Below are positions 28,453 to 37,543 of a DNA stretch of 62,203 nucleotides, piece after piece. A program made the position numbers and the translations under genes. The DNA is taken from the NCBI GenBank assembly GCA_013813265.1, contig JACCRY010000217.1, positions 1-62,203 of the forward strand, in the 5' to 3' direction. The first letter of the stretch is position 1. Each line of letters starts with the position of its first letter. The notes beneath the pieces are model-generated. The model did not search any database and was not told the DNA's origin. It saw nothing but the letters and a program-made list of their open reading frames with translations. The DNA is from Parachlamydiaceae bacterium (GTDB lineage Bacteria; Chlamydiota; Chlamydiia; Chlamydiales; Parachlamydiaceae).

Positions 28453-28742
28453 TTAGCATTTTCGTACTACTATAGAATGATTTTGGGATGACCGTAAACC
28501 TGCCGCAACATTTCCTGTAGGTGACTTTTTAAAAATCGCATTCATTATACATAATATCTTAGAAGAAGTAGCATTATTTTCAACAATTTAGCTAACATAC
28601 CTGTTTTATCGAATTCGTTAAAAACCATTTCTAAACGTCTTTGTAAGGACTCTGGTAAAGAAGAGTTTTTATCACTTCTTAGTGTGTCCAATATTATTTC
28701 TTTTAGATTAATGAACCCAATGTTCTTGGGTATAGATATCAC
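28453..28742 (-). pseudogene. Remnant related to the middle of the 824-residue Inc-like protein
   Basis: The first frame reads INLKEIILDTL, then SLPESLQRRLEMVFNEFDKTG, then MLAKLL, matching INLNLIVNNTL, FLPESMIKALSEKLKAFDETG and TLARLL of the gene at 518-2992. After LAKLL a one-base shift continues the match as NNATSSKILCIMNAIFKKS (NNSSSSKIRCILGAILKKA in the relative). Clear frameshifted fragment of a paralogue, showing this is a gene family. Confidence 0.7.
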
Positions 28743-29240
28743 ACACGTAACGCATAAGGTTTGAAGACATCTTTTGTTTGACCTGGACTAAAAGCATCTA
28801 CATGAGCTTTAAAATAAGCAAGGAAAATTTGTCTATAACTATGATAATGAGCCGAGTTGTATTTATGCTTTTCTAATTAGCCAAATCAATCAAAAAATGA
28901 CTGAACATCTGAAGTCCAAAATATTCGAGTAAAGGCTTCATGCCATAGAATTCCAGAGGGTAAGTGCAAAGTGAGTTTAAATAGGCTTTAGATGTGCTGA
29001 GACACCTACAATTTATTCATTAGCAGCTATAGAGTTTATCGGAATTAACGCGAGTTTTGGATAAGCAATATGTTCTTTAGCCCCTTGCGAATTCGGAGGC
29101 TTGAACATATATTTATCTACAATAATTTTGAGCACGGTATTTAGCAAACTATTCTATTCATTAAAATCTGTTTTTCCTTTTTCGTCAGTTGAATCTTTGG
29201 CTTACATGTATCGTAAGTCGGCTTATCCAAAACCTGCATT
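28739..29240 (-). pseudogene. Decayed unrecognised gene
   Basis: A minus-strand reading with in-frame stops and at least two shifts still gives continuous protein-like text: KIIVDKYMFKPPNSQGAKEH, IAYPKLALIPINSIAANE, then YPLEFYGMKPLLEYFGLQMF, then HYHSYRQIFLAYFKAHVDAF and a final FKPYALRV-stop. At least 150 codons long originally. I do not recognise the family. Confidence 0.5.
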
Positions 29241-29501
29241 TATTATGGCGTGAAAAAAAATTTACTTTAAATAAATTTTTTGGCATGGTTCAAATTCGGG
29301 TTATGACTAGACCCATTGACCCATAAATCATTAACTAATTGGCAAAAACCCTATTTATCTCAGGAGAGTTTAAGATAAGTCCAATGTTATGATTTTATTT
29401 ATATATATCATGAGCAAGTGGATGAACGCTCGGACTATTCTTAGAGGAAATTCTTAGGATAGTCTTAACTGTTGAAATTAATCTTCACCTATGGAGGATA
29501 T

Positions 29502-29855
29502 ATGATTCCTGAAAAATATAGTACTAACTCTTGGGAATACACAAAACAAGATCCCGTTTTCCAAAAAAATCGAGAACGTCCTCCTCAAACGAAATATGTA
29601 CCTAATTATCTCCTTGAAGATTTAGAGGAGATGGGAACGCAAGAGGAAATGATTAAGTGGAATGAAGAAAAACAGAAGCCACAAAAAGAAAAAGAAAGTG
29701 AGGGTCATCGGAAACAAGAAAGAAACCGTTCAATTAAATTTGTCCCGGATTATGTCTTTAATGATCTCCGTTTGACACAAATGCAAGAGGAAATGAACTC
29801 TTGGAAAGCGGAAGAGCAGAATCGGGAGCCCTCTAAAAATCCCATGGATACATAA
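29502..29855 (+). CDS. Small propeptide-like protein upstream of M4 protease (two VPxY motifs)
   Basis: 117 residues from the ATG at 29502, preceded by GGAGG; a longer frame from 29472 lacks a ribosome site. It contains two copies of a 48-residue unit: KYVPNYLLEDL (31-41) with QEEMIKW (47-53), and KFVPDYVFNDL (79-89) with QEEMNSW (95-101). The first part of the unit matches QFVPQHILNDL near the N-terminus of the M4 protease encoded 92 bases downstream. In protealysin-like M4 enzymes a short propeptide with a Pro-Tyr motif (PPYML) occupies the active site. This protein looks like two detached propeptides, so a trans-acting inhibitor or folding aid is proposed. No signal peptide. Confidence 0.7.
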   Translation: MIPEKYSTNSWEYTKQDPVFQKNRERPPQTKYVPNYLLEDLEEMGTQEEMIKWNEEKQKPQKEKESEGHRKQERNRSIKFVPDYVFNDLRLTQMQEEMNSWKAEEQNREPSKNPMDT

Positions 29856-29947
29856 CAGAAGAAGTTGCCTAAAGGGAACGAGAGTTGATCCCAAAAACAA
29901 GATTTAGATGCATGTGCCTCTAAACAAGTAAAAAGGAGAATTACAAT

Positions 29948-31324
29948 ATGATCAATAAAGTAACGCCAACAAACAATTTCGATTTTTATCGAGTTGATGA
30001 TCAACATTGCCGTCACAGCCATTCATGCTGTCAATTCGTGCCGCAACATATCTTGAATGATCTTCAGATGTTCAATGGAGTATCATTAGATACGGAAATA
30101 GTTCCTACTCATTTTGGGGCTCTTTCTAATGAGCCTAGCCTATCACAGAAAAAAATAATCGATATCCAGCCTTCCGTACATATGTTGCGAGCCACTAGAA
30201 TTCAAGCATTTGACCATCTAAAGTTTGATCCCTCAATAAATGCGTCTATTGGATTTGGAGCTGTATCGAATGACAGCCAACCTACTAAAGAGCCCAAATT
30301 TGAAGTCTATGACCTAGACGGTGCAACTGATTTGAAAACTCGACAAGGGATTCCAGAATATAAAGTTGCTCTATTAGGTAATAAAGCTCTTCTACAACTT
30401 CCTATCGATGAGTGGCCTCCATCCGCAAAAAATGCATACAATACAGCTCAACAGGTATATAAATTTTATCAAAGTCTCTTTAATCGGAATTCAATAGATG
30501 GCAAAGGAATGGACATCCTTTCTGCTGTACGTCTTCGTACTTATGTCGTTTATTACGATCACACTACTCAAGCTAGCAAAATTGCAACTGACCAAAATGG
30601 GCAACCTATTAGAATTCCTGAAAATAATGCATTTTGGGATGGAGCAGTCATGGCTTATGGCGAAGGCGACGGAATGATTTTTAGTGATTTTACAGCTTCA
30701 AAAGATGTGATTGGGCACGAACTGACTCACGGAGTTACCGAGCATGCCTGTGGCCTTGCTTATGAAGAGCAGTCGGGTGCGTTAAATGAACATATCTCCG
30801 ATGTTTTCGGAGCAATTTTTAGGCAATGGCTAAAAGAAGAGAAAGACCCAATTACAGCAAATTGGTTGATTGGGGATGATTGTATCAAAGACGATTTTAA
30901 AGATATGGTAAAAACCAGAAGGTTTGGCCATTGGAACGCCTTGCGATCCATGAGTGAGCCAGGTAATGCATATTCGGTGACGAAAGGAAACTCCAAAGGG
31001 GTAGATCCACAACCATCCCATATGAATAACTATAAAACACTTCCAAATACTCGAGAAGGTGATAACGGAGGAGTCCATATCAATTCCGGAATCCTCAATA
31101 AGGCCTTCCATCTTTTCGCAACTAAAGTCGGTGGACCTGCTTGGGAGACACCTGGGAAGATATGGTATCAAACCATTGTCGATGCTAATTTCGGTAAGGT
31201 CAATCAAGGACAGCGTTATGCAACCTTTGAGGATTTCCGAAACGCAACTGTTAATACTGCGAAAAAAGATTTTCAGGGAGCAGTTCAAGCCTTAGAAGAT
31301 GCCTGGAATGAGGTTGGTCTGTAA
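29948..31324 (+). CDS. M4 (thermolysin/protealysin-like) zinc metallopeptidase
   Basis: 458 residues; AAGGAG lies 9 bases before the ATG. Zinc and catalytic motif HELTH at 257-261 (E258 catalytic), third zinc ligand E281 in GALNEHISDVFG, and transition-state His H377 in NGGVHINSGILNKAF; these are complete M4 hallmarks. The N-terminus lacks a signal peptide and a long FTP/PepSY prodomain, as in protealysin-type enzymes, and carries QFVPQHILNDL (29-39), the probable propeptide anchor. A His/Cys-rich stretch (QHCRHSHSCC) precedes it. Protealysin-like enzymes cleave actin and other host proteins in some pathogens. The small upstream protein shares the propeptide motif. Confidence 0.9.
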   Translation: MINKVTPTNNFDFYRVDDQHCRHSHSCCQFVPQHILNDLQMFNGVSLDTEIVPTHFGALSNEPSLSQKKIIDIQPSVHMLRATRIQAFDHLKFDPSINASIGFGAVSNDSQPTKEPKFEVYDLDGATDLKTRQGIPEYKVALLGNKALLQLPIDEWPPSAKNAYNTAQQVYKFYQSLFNRNSIDGKGMDILSAVRLRTYVVYYDHTTQASKIATDQNGQPIRIPENNAFWDGAVMAYGEGDGMIFSDFTASKDVIGHELTHGVTEHACGLAYEEQSGALNEHISDVFGAIFRQWLKEEKDPITANWLIGDDCIKDDFKDMVKTRRFGHWNALRSMSEPGNAYSVTKGNSKGVDPQPSHMNNYKTLPNTREGDNGGVHINSGILNKAFHLFATKVGGPAWETPGKIWYQTIVDANFGKVNQGQRYATFEDFRNATVNTAKKDFQGAVQALEDAWNEVGL

Positions 31325-31346
31325 TTCTTGATAGCCATGCATTTTG

Positions 31347-31388
31347 AGAGGCATTTTCATCAACTTGAACTAAGGAAATGCCTCTTTG
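31347..31388 (+). terminator. Stem-loop terminator after the first M4 protease gene
   Basis: AGAGGCATTT (31347-31356) pairs perfectly with AAATGCCTCT (31376-31385), followed by TTT; it starts about 23 bases after the stop codon. The loop is long (19 bases) and the T-run is short. Confidence 0.5.
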
Positions 31389-31580
31389 AAATAATGAAGC
31401 CTCTTAACCTGTTTTCTCCGTAAATCTTAACAATAGGAGTCATTTTCCACTGCAACTTGACATAGATGCTATTCAACTAGCACTACTCTTAGTAAGGTGC
31501 TATTCAGGTGAATTTTAACCATAAATAGACATTTCGAGGGAATGCTATTATAACAAATCAGCAAAACAAAAAGGTTTATC

Positions 31581-33296
31581 ATGATTACTTCAACCCAATT
31601 TTATTTTATGAGGCATGGTGTAGCAACAGGAAATGAGCCTACGGACGAGCTTACTGAAAAGGGAAGGTCGCAGGCAAGCAACGTGAGCAAATTTGTACAT
31701 TCGTTTAACTTTGAAACTGTTTTTTCCAGCCCTTACATCAGAGCCCAACAATCGAAAGACATCATTCTGAGAAATCAAAACTATCAAAACGAAGTACGAG
31801 ACGATCTTCAGGAAAATGTCTCGGCGGCTCTTAAACTGCTCCGGTTACAACAAGATCCGACGACTGAATTGGAAGATGCTAAAGAGTATATTGCAAAAGT
31901 AAATAGTGTCGTTCAAGAGATTTTTCAAGCAAAGCAACCGGTACTTGTAGTTGCTCATTTGGGGACTTTTTTAGCTATGAAGTATAACTTACAACTGCCA
32001 CAGAACACTCAAATGCCTGATAACTGTCAATTGATACGTTTTGAAAAAAATGCTTTTGATAAATGGAACATTGCGTTTGCCTTACCAAGTCATCCAAATG
32101 TGAATAGAATTTTCCCATCAACCAGCCAGCCCATAGTAGGGAAATTCCATCCGCCTTCATTTCTAGAGGATTTAGAACCTTCACAGTTGGAAGGATGGGA
32201 TAAATTTATTCATGATGAGATTGAACAGGCTATTAAAGGACGGGAAGCGACTGTAATTAAGGGAAAAAAGTACACAATCTTGAATAATGCTCCACGAAGT
32301 CAATTTTTTAATCCAAGTACAACAGAAAAGCTTTCTGATTATGCAGAAAAAACCATTGCCTGGTTTGGATTTCCAAAGCAAATCAAAGATAGTTCGCCTT
32401 CCGATAAAGCTCGCTGGAAAAAAGCAGATTCTTCCCGAGATTTTCAAGATGAATATTGTGAATGGAGTGTGTTAAGAAATCAGGAGAGAAAAATTATTCA
32501 TGTATCTTTTACTTGTGAAGGACCTGAGTATTGGGATTATTTAGCACAGAACAACCCGGAAAAAGTAGTCGAGCTTTATAAGCGATATATTTCCGACGCT
32601 GTCGAGAGAAACGATTTATTTGATACAGATGGAACGTACAACTCGCGCAATAAGTGGAATAAAAATACAACAAACGGCGCAATGCATTTAATTCAGGACA
32701 ATAACACGCTTGGAGCAGAAATTGAATTAGCTGCCGGGTCTAGCATGGTTCGTTCAAAGGCGGGGAGAATTCTCACAGAACAACAAGAATTGATCAGATG
32801 CGGACGATATGGGGCAGAGGGGCGTAACAGTGATCCGTTAATAGGCTCGGAAGTCAATGCGTTGAGTCGAATGGGTGCGATGGTCTCTTTAAAAGATCCA
32901 GTAGGTCTTTACCTTGACTTGGAGGCATTTAAAACCGACGGATGGGAAACTCCTGATGGAACAAACCCGAGGGAATTCATGCGAATTGTAAGAGGTACGG
33001 AAGAATATGCTCTGCGAGCCATTTTTGAAGTGCCTAAAGAAAAAGGGTATGTTGTCGGGGATATCAAGATTAATGGCCAGGAAATCAAATATGGAGCCAT
33101 GATCGCAGATTTTGTTCAAATCAAGCTAACAGGGATTGCTCAAAATTTCAATCGCACTCCGATCACTACTTTTGATTGTATTCAGTTTGTCCCTGTCCCA
33201 TCAGTACACACATTCCTTGCGGTAAATAGTCTCCCGACACCCTCAGAGTTGCCTGCTGTTTTAAAGCATACCAGCCGATTTGTTCCCGATCTATGA
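31581..33296 (+). CDS. Histidine-phosphatase domain fused to a large unknown domain
   Basis: 571 residues. Residues 1 to about 175 are a histidine phosphatase (phosphoglycerate-mutase superfamily): FYFMRHGVA with catalytic H12 in the RHG motif, R54 in SSPYIRAQQS, and the second His H126 in VVAHLGTF. The remaining 390 residues form a separate domain with well-conserved-looking blocks (DEYCEWSVLRN, then VSFTCEGPEYWDYL, then ELIRCGRYGAEGRNSDPLIG), rich in Cys, Trp and Gly as in enzymes, but I cannot name the family. The two parts are joined by a Pro-rich linker. It lies between two M4 protease modules and precedes another large unknown gene by 64 bases, suggesting a shared pathway, possibly modification of a small molecule or of host phosphoproteins. 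Confidence 0.7.
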   Translation: MITSTQFYFMRHGVATGNEPTDELTEKGRSQASNVSKFVHSFNFETVFSSPYIRAQQSKDIILRNQNYQNEVRDDLQENVSAALKLLRLQQDPTTELEDAKEYIAKVNSVVQEIFQAKQPVLVVAHLGTFLAMKYNLQLPQNTQMPDNCQLIRFEKNAFDKWNIAFALPSHPNVNRIFPSTSQPIVGKFHPPSFLEDLEPSQLEGWDKFIHDEIEQAIKGREATVIKGKKYTILNNAPRSQFFNPSTTEKLSDYAEKTIAWFGFPKQIKDSSPSDKARWKKADSSRDFQDEYCEWSVLRNQERKIIHVSFTCEGPEYWDYLAQNNPEKVVELYKRYISDAVERNDLFDTDGTYNSRNKWNKNTTNGAMHLIQDNNTLGAEIELAAGSSMVRSKAGRILTEQQELIRCGRYGAEGRNSDPLIGSEVNALSRMGAMVSLKDPVGLYLDLEAFKTDGWETPDGTNPREFMRIVRGTEEYALRAIFEVPKEKGYVVGDIKINGQEIKYGAMIADFVQIKLTGIAQNFNRTPITTFDCIQFVPVPSVHTFLAVNSLPTPSELPAVLKHTSRFVPDL

Positions 33297-33314
33297 AAAA
33301 TAAAATTTAACTTA

Positions 33315-33338
33315 GTACGCCATTTAAAGATGGCGTAC
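33315..33338 (+). other. Intercistronic hairpin
   Basis: GTACGCCAT and ATGGCGTAC form a perfect 9-bp stem with a 6-base loop, between the phosphatase-fusion gene and the next gene. No T-run follows, so it may stabilise or process the transcript rather than end it. Confidence 0.5.
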
Positions 33339-33360
33339 CTTAACATAAGGAGAAAATATA

Positions 33361-35067
33361 ATGTTAGTGCCCTCGATATATCCAACTAAGTCTTGGTCAG
33401 ATGAACTCGATAATGCAAAACAATTAGCTGAAGAAAGTGGAACTTCTCAAAGACAGCCCCTTCTTAACTCGTTAAGCTTGAAATCAAGAAATGTATTTGG
33501 GACCACCTCCACAAGTGATTTAGAATCAATGGGTCCAGACACTTTGGATATTAGTGCTGATGCAAAAAAAATATATCGTTTCATTGTGGGGCTTGATGAC
33601 GGTTTTCCAAAAGTAATGACCACAGAAGAGGTGCAAAATAATCTGCACGATCCTTTTACTAGACTGCTTTTAGCTAAAGGTTTGTTTCCACTCACAACAA
33701 AAGCGGTCGTAGAAGAACTTGAAAAAACCCAAGGCCAAGATTCAGGGTTAATCACAAGAAATGTCTTTTTAATTGGAGAGGGAGGAAAGCTTCCTTGGGA
33801 TGGAACGACAGATAAGGTGAATCGGACATTTCGCTTTACATTTGCGATACGAATCAATGGGGGAATAGGTCCCGATATACTTATTTCAACAGGAACGAAT
33901 GTCGAAAGTACCAAGGGTTTTTTGCAATTAATGAGCTGGGATCCCGACCTGAAAGGGTATCATTTTTTTCAGCGGTTAGGTTCTTTATGGATTTGGTCTG
34001 GCAATTCTTACGATGCTTTAAACGCTTCTACAAGACATAAAGGGCCATTCTCCGGCCATATTAACGGCGGGCCTGTGATGAAAGAACTAGAACAGCCATG
34101 GCAAAATTGGCATAGCATGAATGCCACAATTGCGTTACCTTCACATCACCCTCTTCAACAAAATCCATACTTTCAAGAGAAAGGAACAGGTGATCAATTT
34201 GAAAAGCTTGTAAAAACAGGAATGGACAAACTCAATCAAGCTAGGATCGAGCGCTCAATTATTAACGGGGCGGTAAGAGATTTTGACTTTTTTATGCGGC
34301 AAATTCTAGATTCTTTAAATGTCAACCTTATCAGTAGTATTCAGGAGAGCCGGGCAGTACAAGCGGATGACTCTTTACCCCTTCCTTTTTCTTTTTTTGC
34401 AAATATGGCCGGCTTTTCACTCGCTGATATCGAGCCTGATATCGAACAGATAAAAGTGCGGGGAAACATCTATTTACAAAGTCTTGTCGATTTCGACTTC
34501 GCCTTAATTACAGATGGTGCAAGAATTCCAGGGGACACTCACTTTGCGTTCTTTGTTCCAGAAGTGAGTAGAGAAGATATGAATTTACTTGAAAAAATGA
34601 TCCGGCATGAAATGATCAGCAAAAAAATGGTGGCTTCCATCTTGATGGTAGACTTTCCCAATCCCCTTTATTCTGAAAAGCGAAAATCGCTACTGCAATA
34701 TGTCCCTAACGATATCAAAGCAGGCAATCAAGGATTTCATTTTGACGAGGTCTTTATCGAAAATATCAAAAGATCTGGTAAAATAGACGATCCCAACCTG
34801 CCTGAAGGAGAGTTGGTCACAAATTGGTCTTTAGAGAATTGGCAAGAAGTTTTTGAAAGCAGGCTAATAGCGTATTTCAAAAACTTAAAAGTGAAAAGTG
34901 AGACTCAAGAAGGCTACAATAACTTTGTTAGGGTCGCTGAATACAGAAGGAAGAGATTTATGACAACTCCTCTCTATGAGTTCGATCTCACGTTTGCAAA
35001 AACAAATATGGATGCGTCTCAATTTCCGTTAACCATGCACATCGATGGGACTGTGGCCGGGTCTTAA
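33361..35067 (+). CDS. Large conserved-looking protein of unknown function
   Basis: 568 residues; AAGGAG lies 8 bases before the ATG. No signal peptide or membrane helix. Blocks rich in aromatic and Gly residues (GYHFFQRLGSLWIWSGNSYD, then HKGPFSGHINGGPVMKEL, then QNWHSMNATIALPSHHPL) suggest a folded enzyme-like domain. Clusters of His and Asp around 230-270 could bind a metal. The C-terminal 150 residues contain FDFALITDGARIPGDTHFAF and end in MHIDGTVAGS. I do not recognise the family. It is co-directional with the phosphatase-fusion gene, only 64 bases away, so the pair likely acts together. Confidence 0.65.
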   Translation: MLVPSIYPTKSWSDELDNAKQLAEESGTSQRQPLLNSLSLKSRNVFGTTSTSDLESMGPDTLDISADAKKIYRFIVGLDDGFPKVMTTEEVQNNLHDPFTRLLLAKGLFPLTTKAVVEELEKTQGQDSGLITRNVFLIGEGGKLPWDGTTDKVNRTFRFTFAIRINGGIGPDILISTGTNVESTKGFLQLMSWDPDLKGYHFFQRLGSLWIWSGNSYDALNASTRHKGPFSGHINGGPVMKELEQPWQNWHSMNATIALPSHHPLQQNPYFQEKGTGDQFEKLVKTGMDKLNQARIERSIINGAVRDFDFFMRQILDSLNVNLISSIQESRAVQADDSLPLPFSFFANMAGFSLADIEPDIEQIKVRGNIYLQSLVDFDFALITDGARIPGDTHFAFFVPEVSREDMNLLEKMIRHEMISKKMVASILMVDFPNPLYSEKRKSLLQYVPNDIKAGNQGFHFDEVFIENIKRSGKIDDPNLPEGELVTNWSLENWQEVFESRLIAYFKNLKVKSETQEGYNNFVRVAEYRRKRFMTTPLYEFDLTFAKTNMDASQFPLTMHIDGTVAGS

Positions 35068-35468
35068 ACCATACAGTTTAACTTCAAATCAATGAAAATT
35101 AACGAATTGAGTCAATTTCCAGTGGAGATTAAACACACAACGAAAATTTTGATGATACAAAAATATAAGGCATGCTATGAATGAGATAATAAAATGCTAT
35201 GTGCGAGTTTTTGTTACTTAAGGAACGAGCTAAACAAAGCTAGGCCAAAGCAAAGCGTTCCGAACGAGGAGAATATAGCCTTTTGCTATCTTTATCGAGA
35301 GGGAATTGATAGAGCAAGGTGGCAGCTGTACTTTAAGTGGCAAAAAACTTGCGTATAGCGTGCAGTAAGATAATTTATGATTGCTTTAGAAAGAGAAGGG
35401 ACTATATTTATGGAATTTATTATTCATCTCTTTCTCAAACTTAAGTTAAACCTTAAAAGGAGGACAAT
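35068..35468. other. Intergenic region
   Basis: About 400 bases with no supported gene; it should contain the promoter for the second small-protein/M4 pair, but no strong box pair is seen. Confidence 0.4.
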
Positions 35469-35798
35469 ATGATCGATTCATTTCAACCTAATCGCTGGGC
35501 CTCATGTGTTCCGGTATACATTTCTCAAGATATTGAAGATTTAGATCTAGATGATGAGTTTCAAGAATGGATCGAAACAAAGCAGAAATCAAAATCCGAT
35601 AAATTTGAAAAGAAATCGGAGCTTAATTCTCATGATATCGATGCAAAGTTGCATCAACAAAATATGCGTCAAGTAACAGAAGTTGCCTCTGCAAAGATTG
35701 CTGGTACTGATCATACCCAAAAAGAAGGCCATGGCGAATTAATTAAAATCCTCCAGAGAAAAGATTCTTCAACTCAAAATCTAAAGGATATTTTATGA
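35469..35798 (+). CDS. Small propeptide-like protein coupled to the second M4 protease
   Basis: 109 residues; a strong AAGGAGG precedes the ATG. Residues 13-25 read CVPVYISQDIEDL, followed by DDEFQEW (about 28-34), the same layout as the two units of the small protein at 29502-29855. The rest is charged and probably disordered. Its stop codon overlaps the start of the downstream M4 gene as ATGA, so the two products are made together, the arrangement expected for an enzyme and its dedicated inhibitor or chaperone. Function is inferred from the motif and coupling only. Confidence 0.7.
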   Translation: MIDSFQPNRWASCVPVYISQDIEDLDLDDEFQEWIETKQKSKSDKFEKKSELNSHDIDAKLHQQNMRQVTEVASAKIAGTDHTQKEGHGELIKILQRKDSSTQNLKDIL

Positions 35799-37126
35799 AT
35801 CTTGCAAATGTTTGCTCTGGTTATGAACGATTTGATTTTAATGGGAATCATATGGGTCCAAGCTTTTGTCAGGCTGTTCCGGATATTATCTCTGAAGACT
35901 TGTCCTTTTTCAAAGATCACTTTTTCTCTTCTCATATTTTTGAACAAGAGAACAATGATGCGGTAGAAGAGAAAGATACAGTTCGTTTTGCTAACCACGA
36001 AAAAGTTACTCGAAAATGGGGAATAAATCCAGCAATAAGAACATCAACCCCCGTTTATATGGGAGCGATTCCTGATGAAGTAGTTGGCCATTCTACCAAA
36101 ACTCCTGTCGTAAATGTCTATAAATCTAATAAAGCAGAAGCTTCTACTTATAAAATAGATAACGATCGCATAAGTATCTGTACACTAGAGGAAATCAACG
36201 TAAACTATTCACTTGCTAAACCTGATTCTATGTCTGATGAGTGTGTAAATAGAGCATTCGAATTAGCAAATCAAATCTATGGATTTTTTACTAAAATTTT
36301 TAATAGTAATCCAGAACAACATGGTTGGAATATCCCCATTGAGCTATTTATAAATGTGCGGATGTGGACTTGGGATAAAAATTCAAACAAATGGAAATTA
36401 GGACCACTTAATAATACCTTGTGGGATGGACATCGGGTGGTATTTGGAGGCGGTTGTGGTCAACTGCATGAAGAAAGATGGACCAAAAATGTTGAATTTA
36501 CCTGTCATGAGCTTACCCATAGATTTATTCAGTATGTTTATCCGGGAGGATTTTCCATCAATGATTATAAAAATGAACCAGGCGCTTTGAATGAACATAT
36601 TGCAGATGTATTTGGAATCATGTTTTCCCATTACCAAAAGAATAAGTTTTCTCCTGGAGCTGATGATTGGCTTTTAGGTGAGAACCTCATCAAAGGGGAG
36701 TTTAAAAAATTTTTGGCAGAAAAGAAATATGGTCATTTTACCGCTTTCAGATCTATGAATAATCCCGGATCAGCTTATAAGTTTGAAGTGAACGGTGTTA
36801 ATTTACGTTGCGATCGGCAGAAAAGTCATATGAACGATTTTTACAATGGAACTGATGATGCTGGCGGAGTCCATTACAATTCTGGTATTTTAAATAAGGC
36901 CTTTTACCTCTTTACCGAAAAAATGGCAATCGCGTCATGGGGAACTCCGGGTAAACTTTGGTATAATACGATCACTTCTGGCCGAATTGATAAAACAACA
37001 AACTTTCAAAATTTCGTAAATATCAATGTGGATATTGCTCGTAAAAGTCTTCCAGATGAGTATGTTAAAAAATTAATCAAATCCTGGAAAGCTGTCGGCC
37101 TGAAACCGGTTGCCGTCTCCTCTTAA
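35795..37126 (+). CDS. M4 (thermolysin/protealysin-like) zinc metallopeptidase, second copy
   Basis: 443 residues. HELTH at 238-242, E267 in GALNEHIADVFG and H360 in AGGVHYNSGILNKAF: full M4 catalytic set. The N-terminus has FCQAVPDIISEDL (24-36), the counterpart of the VPxx(I/L)xxDL anchor in the other protease and in both small proteins. Compared with the first copy, the segment after HELTH differs strongly (RFIQYVYPGGFSINDYKN), so the two probably have different specificities and are old paralogues. No signal peptide. Start overlaps the stop of the small upstream gene. Confidence 0.9.
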   Translation: MNLANVCSGYERFDFNGNHMGPSFCQAVPDIISEDLSFFKDHFFSSHIFEQENNDAVEEKDTVRFANHEKVTRKWGINPAIRTSTPVYMGAIPDEVVGHSTKTPVVNVYKSNKAEASTYKIDNDRISICTLEEINVNYSLAKPDSMSDECVNRAFELANQIYGFFTKIFNSNPEQHGWNIPIELFINVRMWTWDKNSNKWKLGPLNNTLWDGHRVVFGGGCGQLHEERWTKNVEFTCHELTHRFIQYVYPGGFSINDYKNEPGALNEHIADVFGIMFSHYQKNKFSPGADDWLLGENLIKGEFKKFLAEKKYGHFTAFRSMNNPGSAYKFEVNGVNLRCDRQKSHMNDFYNGTDDAGGVHYNSGILNKAFYLFTEKMAIASWGTPGKLWYNTITSGRIDKTTNFQNFVNINVDIARKSLPDEYVKKLIKSWKAVGLKPVAVSS

Positions 37127-37543
37127 TCAAGTAAGCATTGAACACGTGACGCATTAATGCATGTCTATTTCCTACTCGTCTAACTGTGGGCGATTTCCTT
37201 TTATTTCATCGGCCCAGCATTGTTGCTACCTCTTTTTTAGCCACGTATATTTTGGGTATATGTTCTTTTCGAGGAAAATGCCCTAAATATATAAAAATAG
37301 AATCCACGGGATCGATTTCAGGTGTTTTTAACTTTGTCAAAGACTCGGAAGAAAGTTTTAGCATTTCCTTCTTTATTGGCTATAGCCTTGCTGGTTAATC
37401 TGAGATCGTCGATGTAGACTATACAGGCAAAGACAGAAGAATGAAAAACTCTTTAAAGTACACCGCCCTCCAGGAACTTGTTAGGAAGGTTATCGCCTTT
37501 TAAGAGCTGATAAATCTTGAAAGCGACATAAACACATTCACTC
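37127..37543. other. Intergenic region between convergent genes
   Basis: No gene supported. A plus-strand frame 37186-37398 has no ribosome site. No strong terminator hairpin found. Confidence 0.4.

Noticed and set aside
37186-37398. Plus-strand ORF of 70 codons after the second M4 gene
   Set aside because: No ribosome site and low-complexity hydrophobic composition; not supported.
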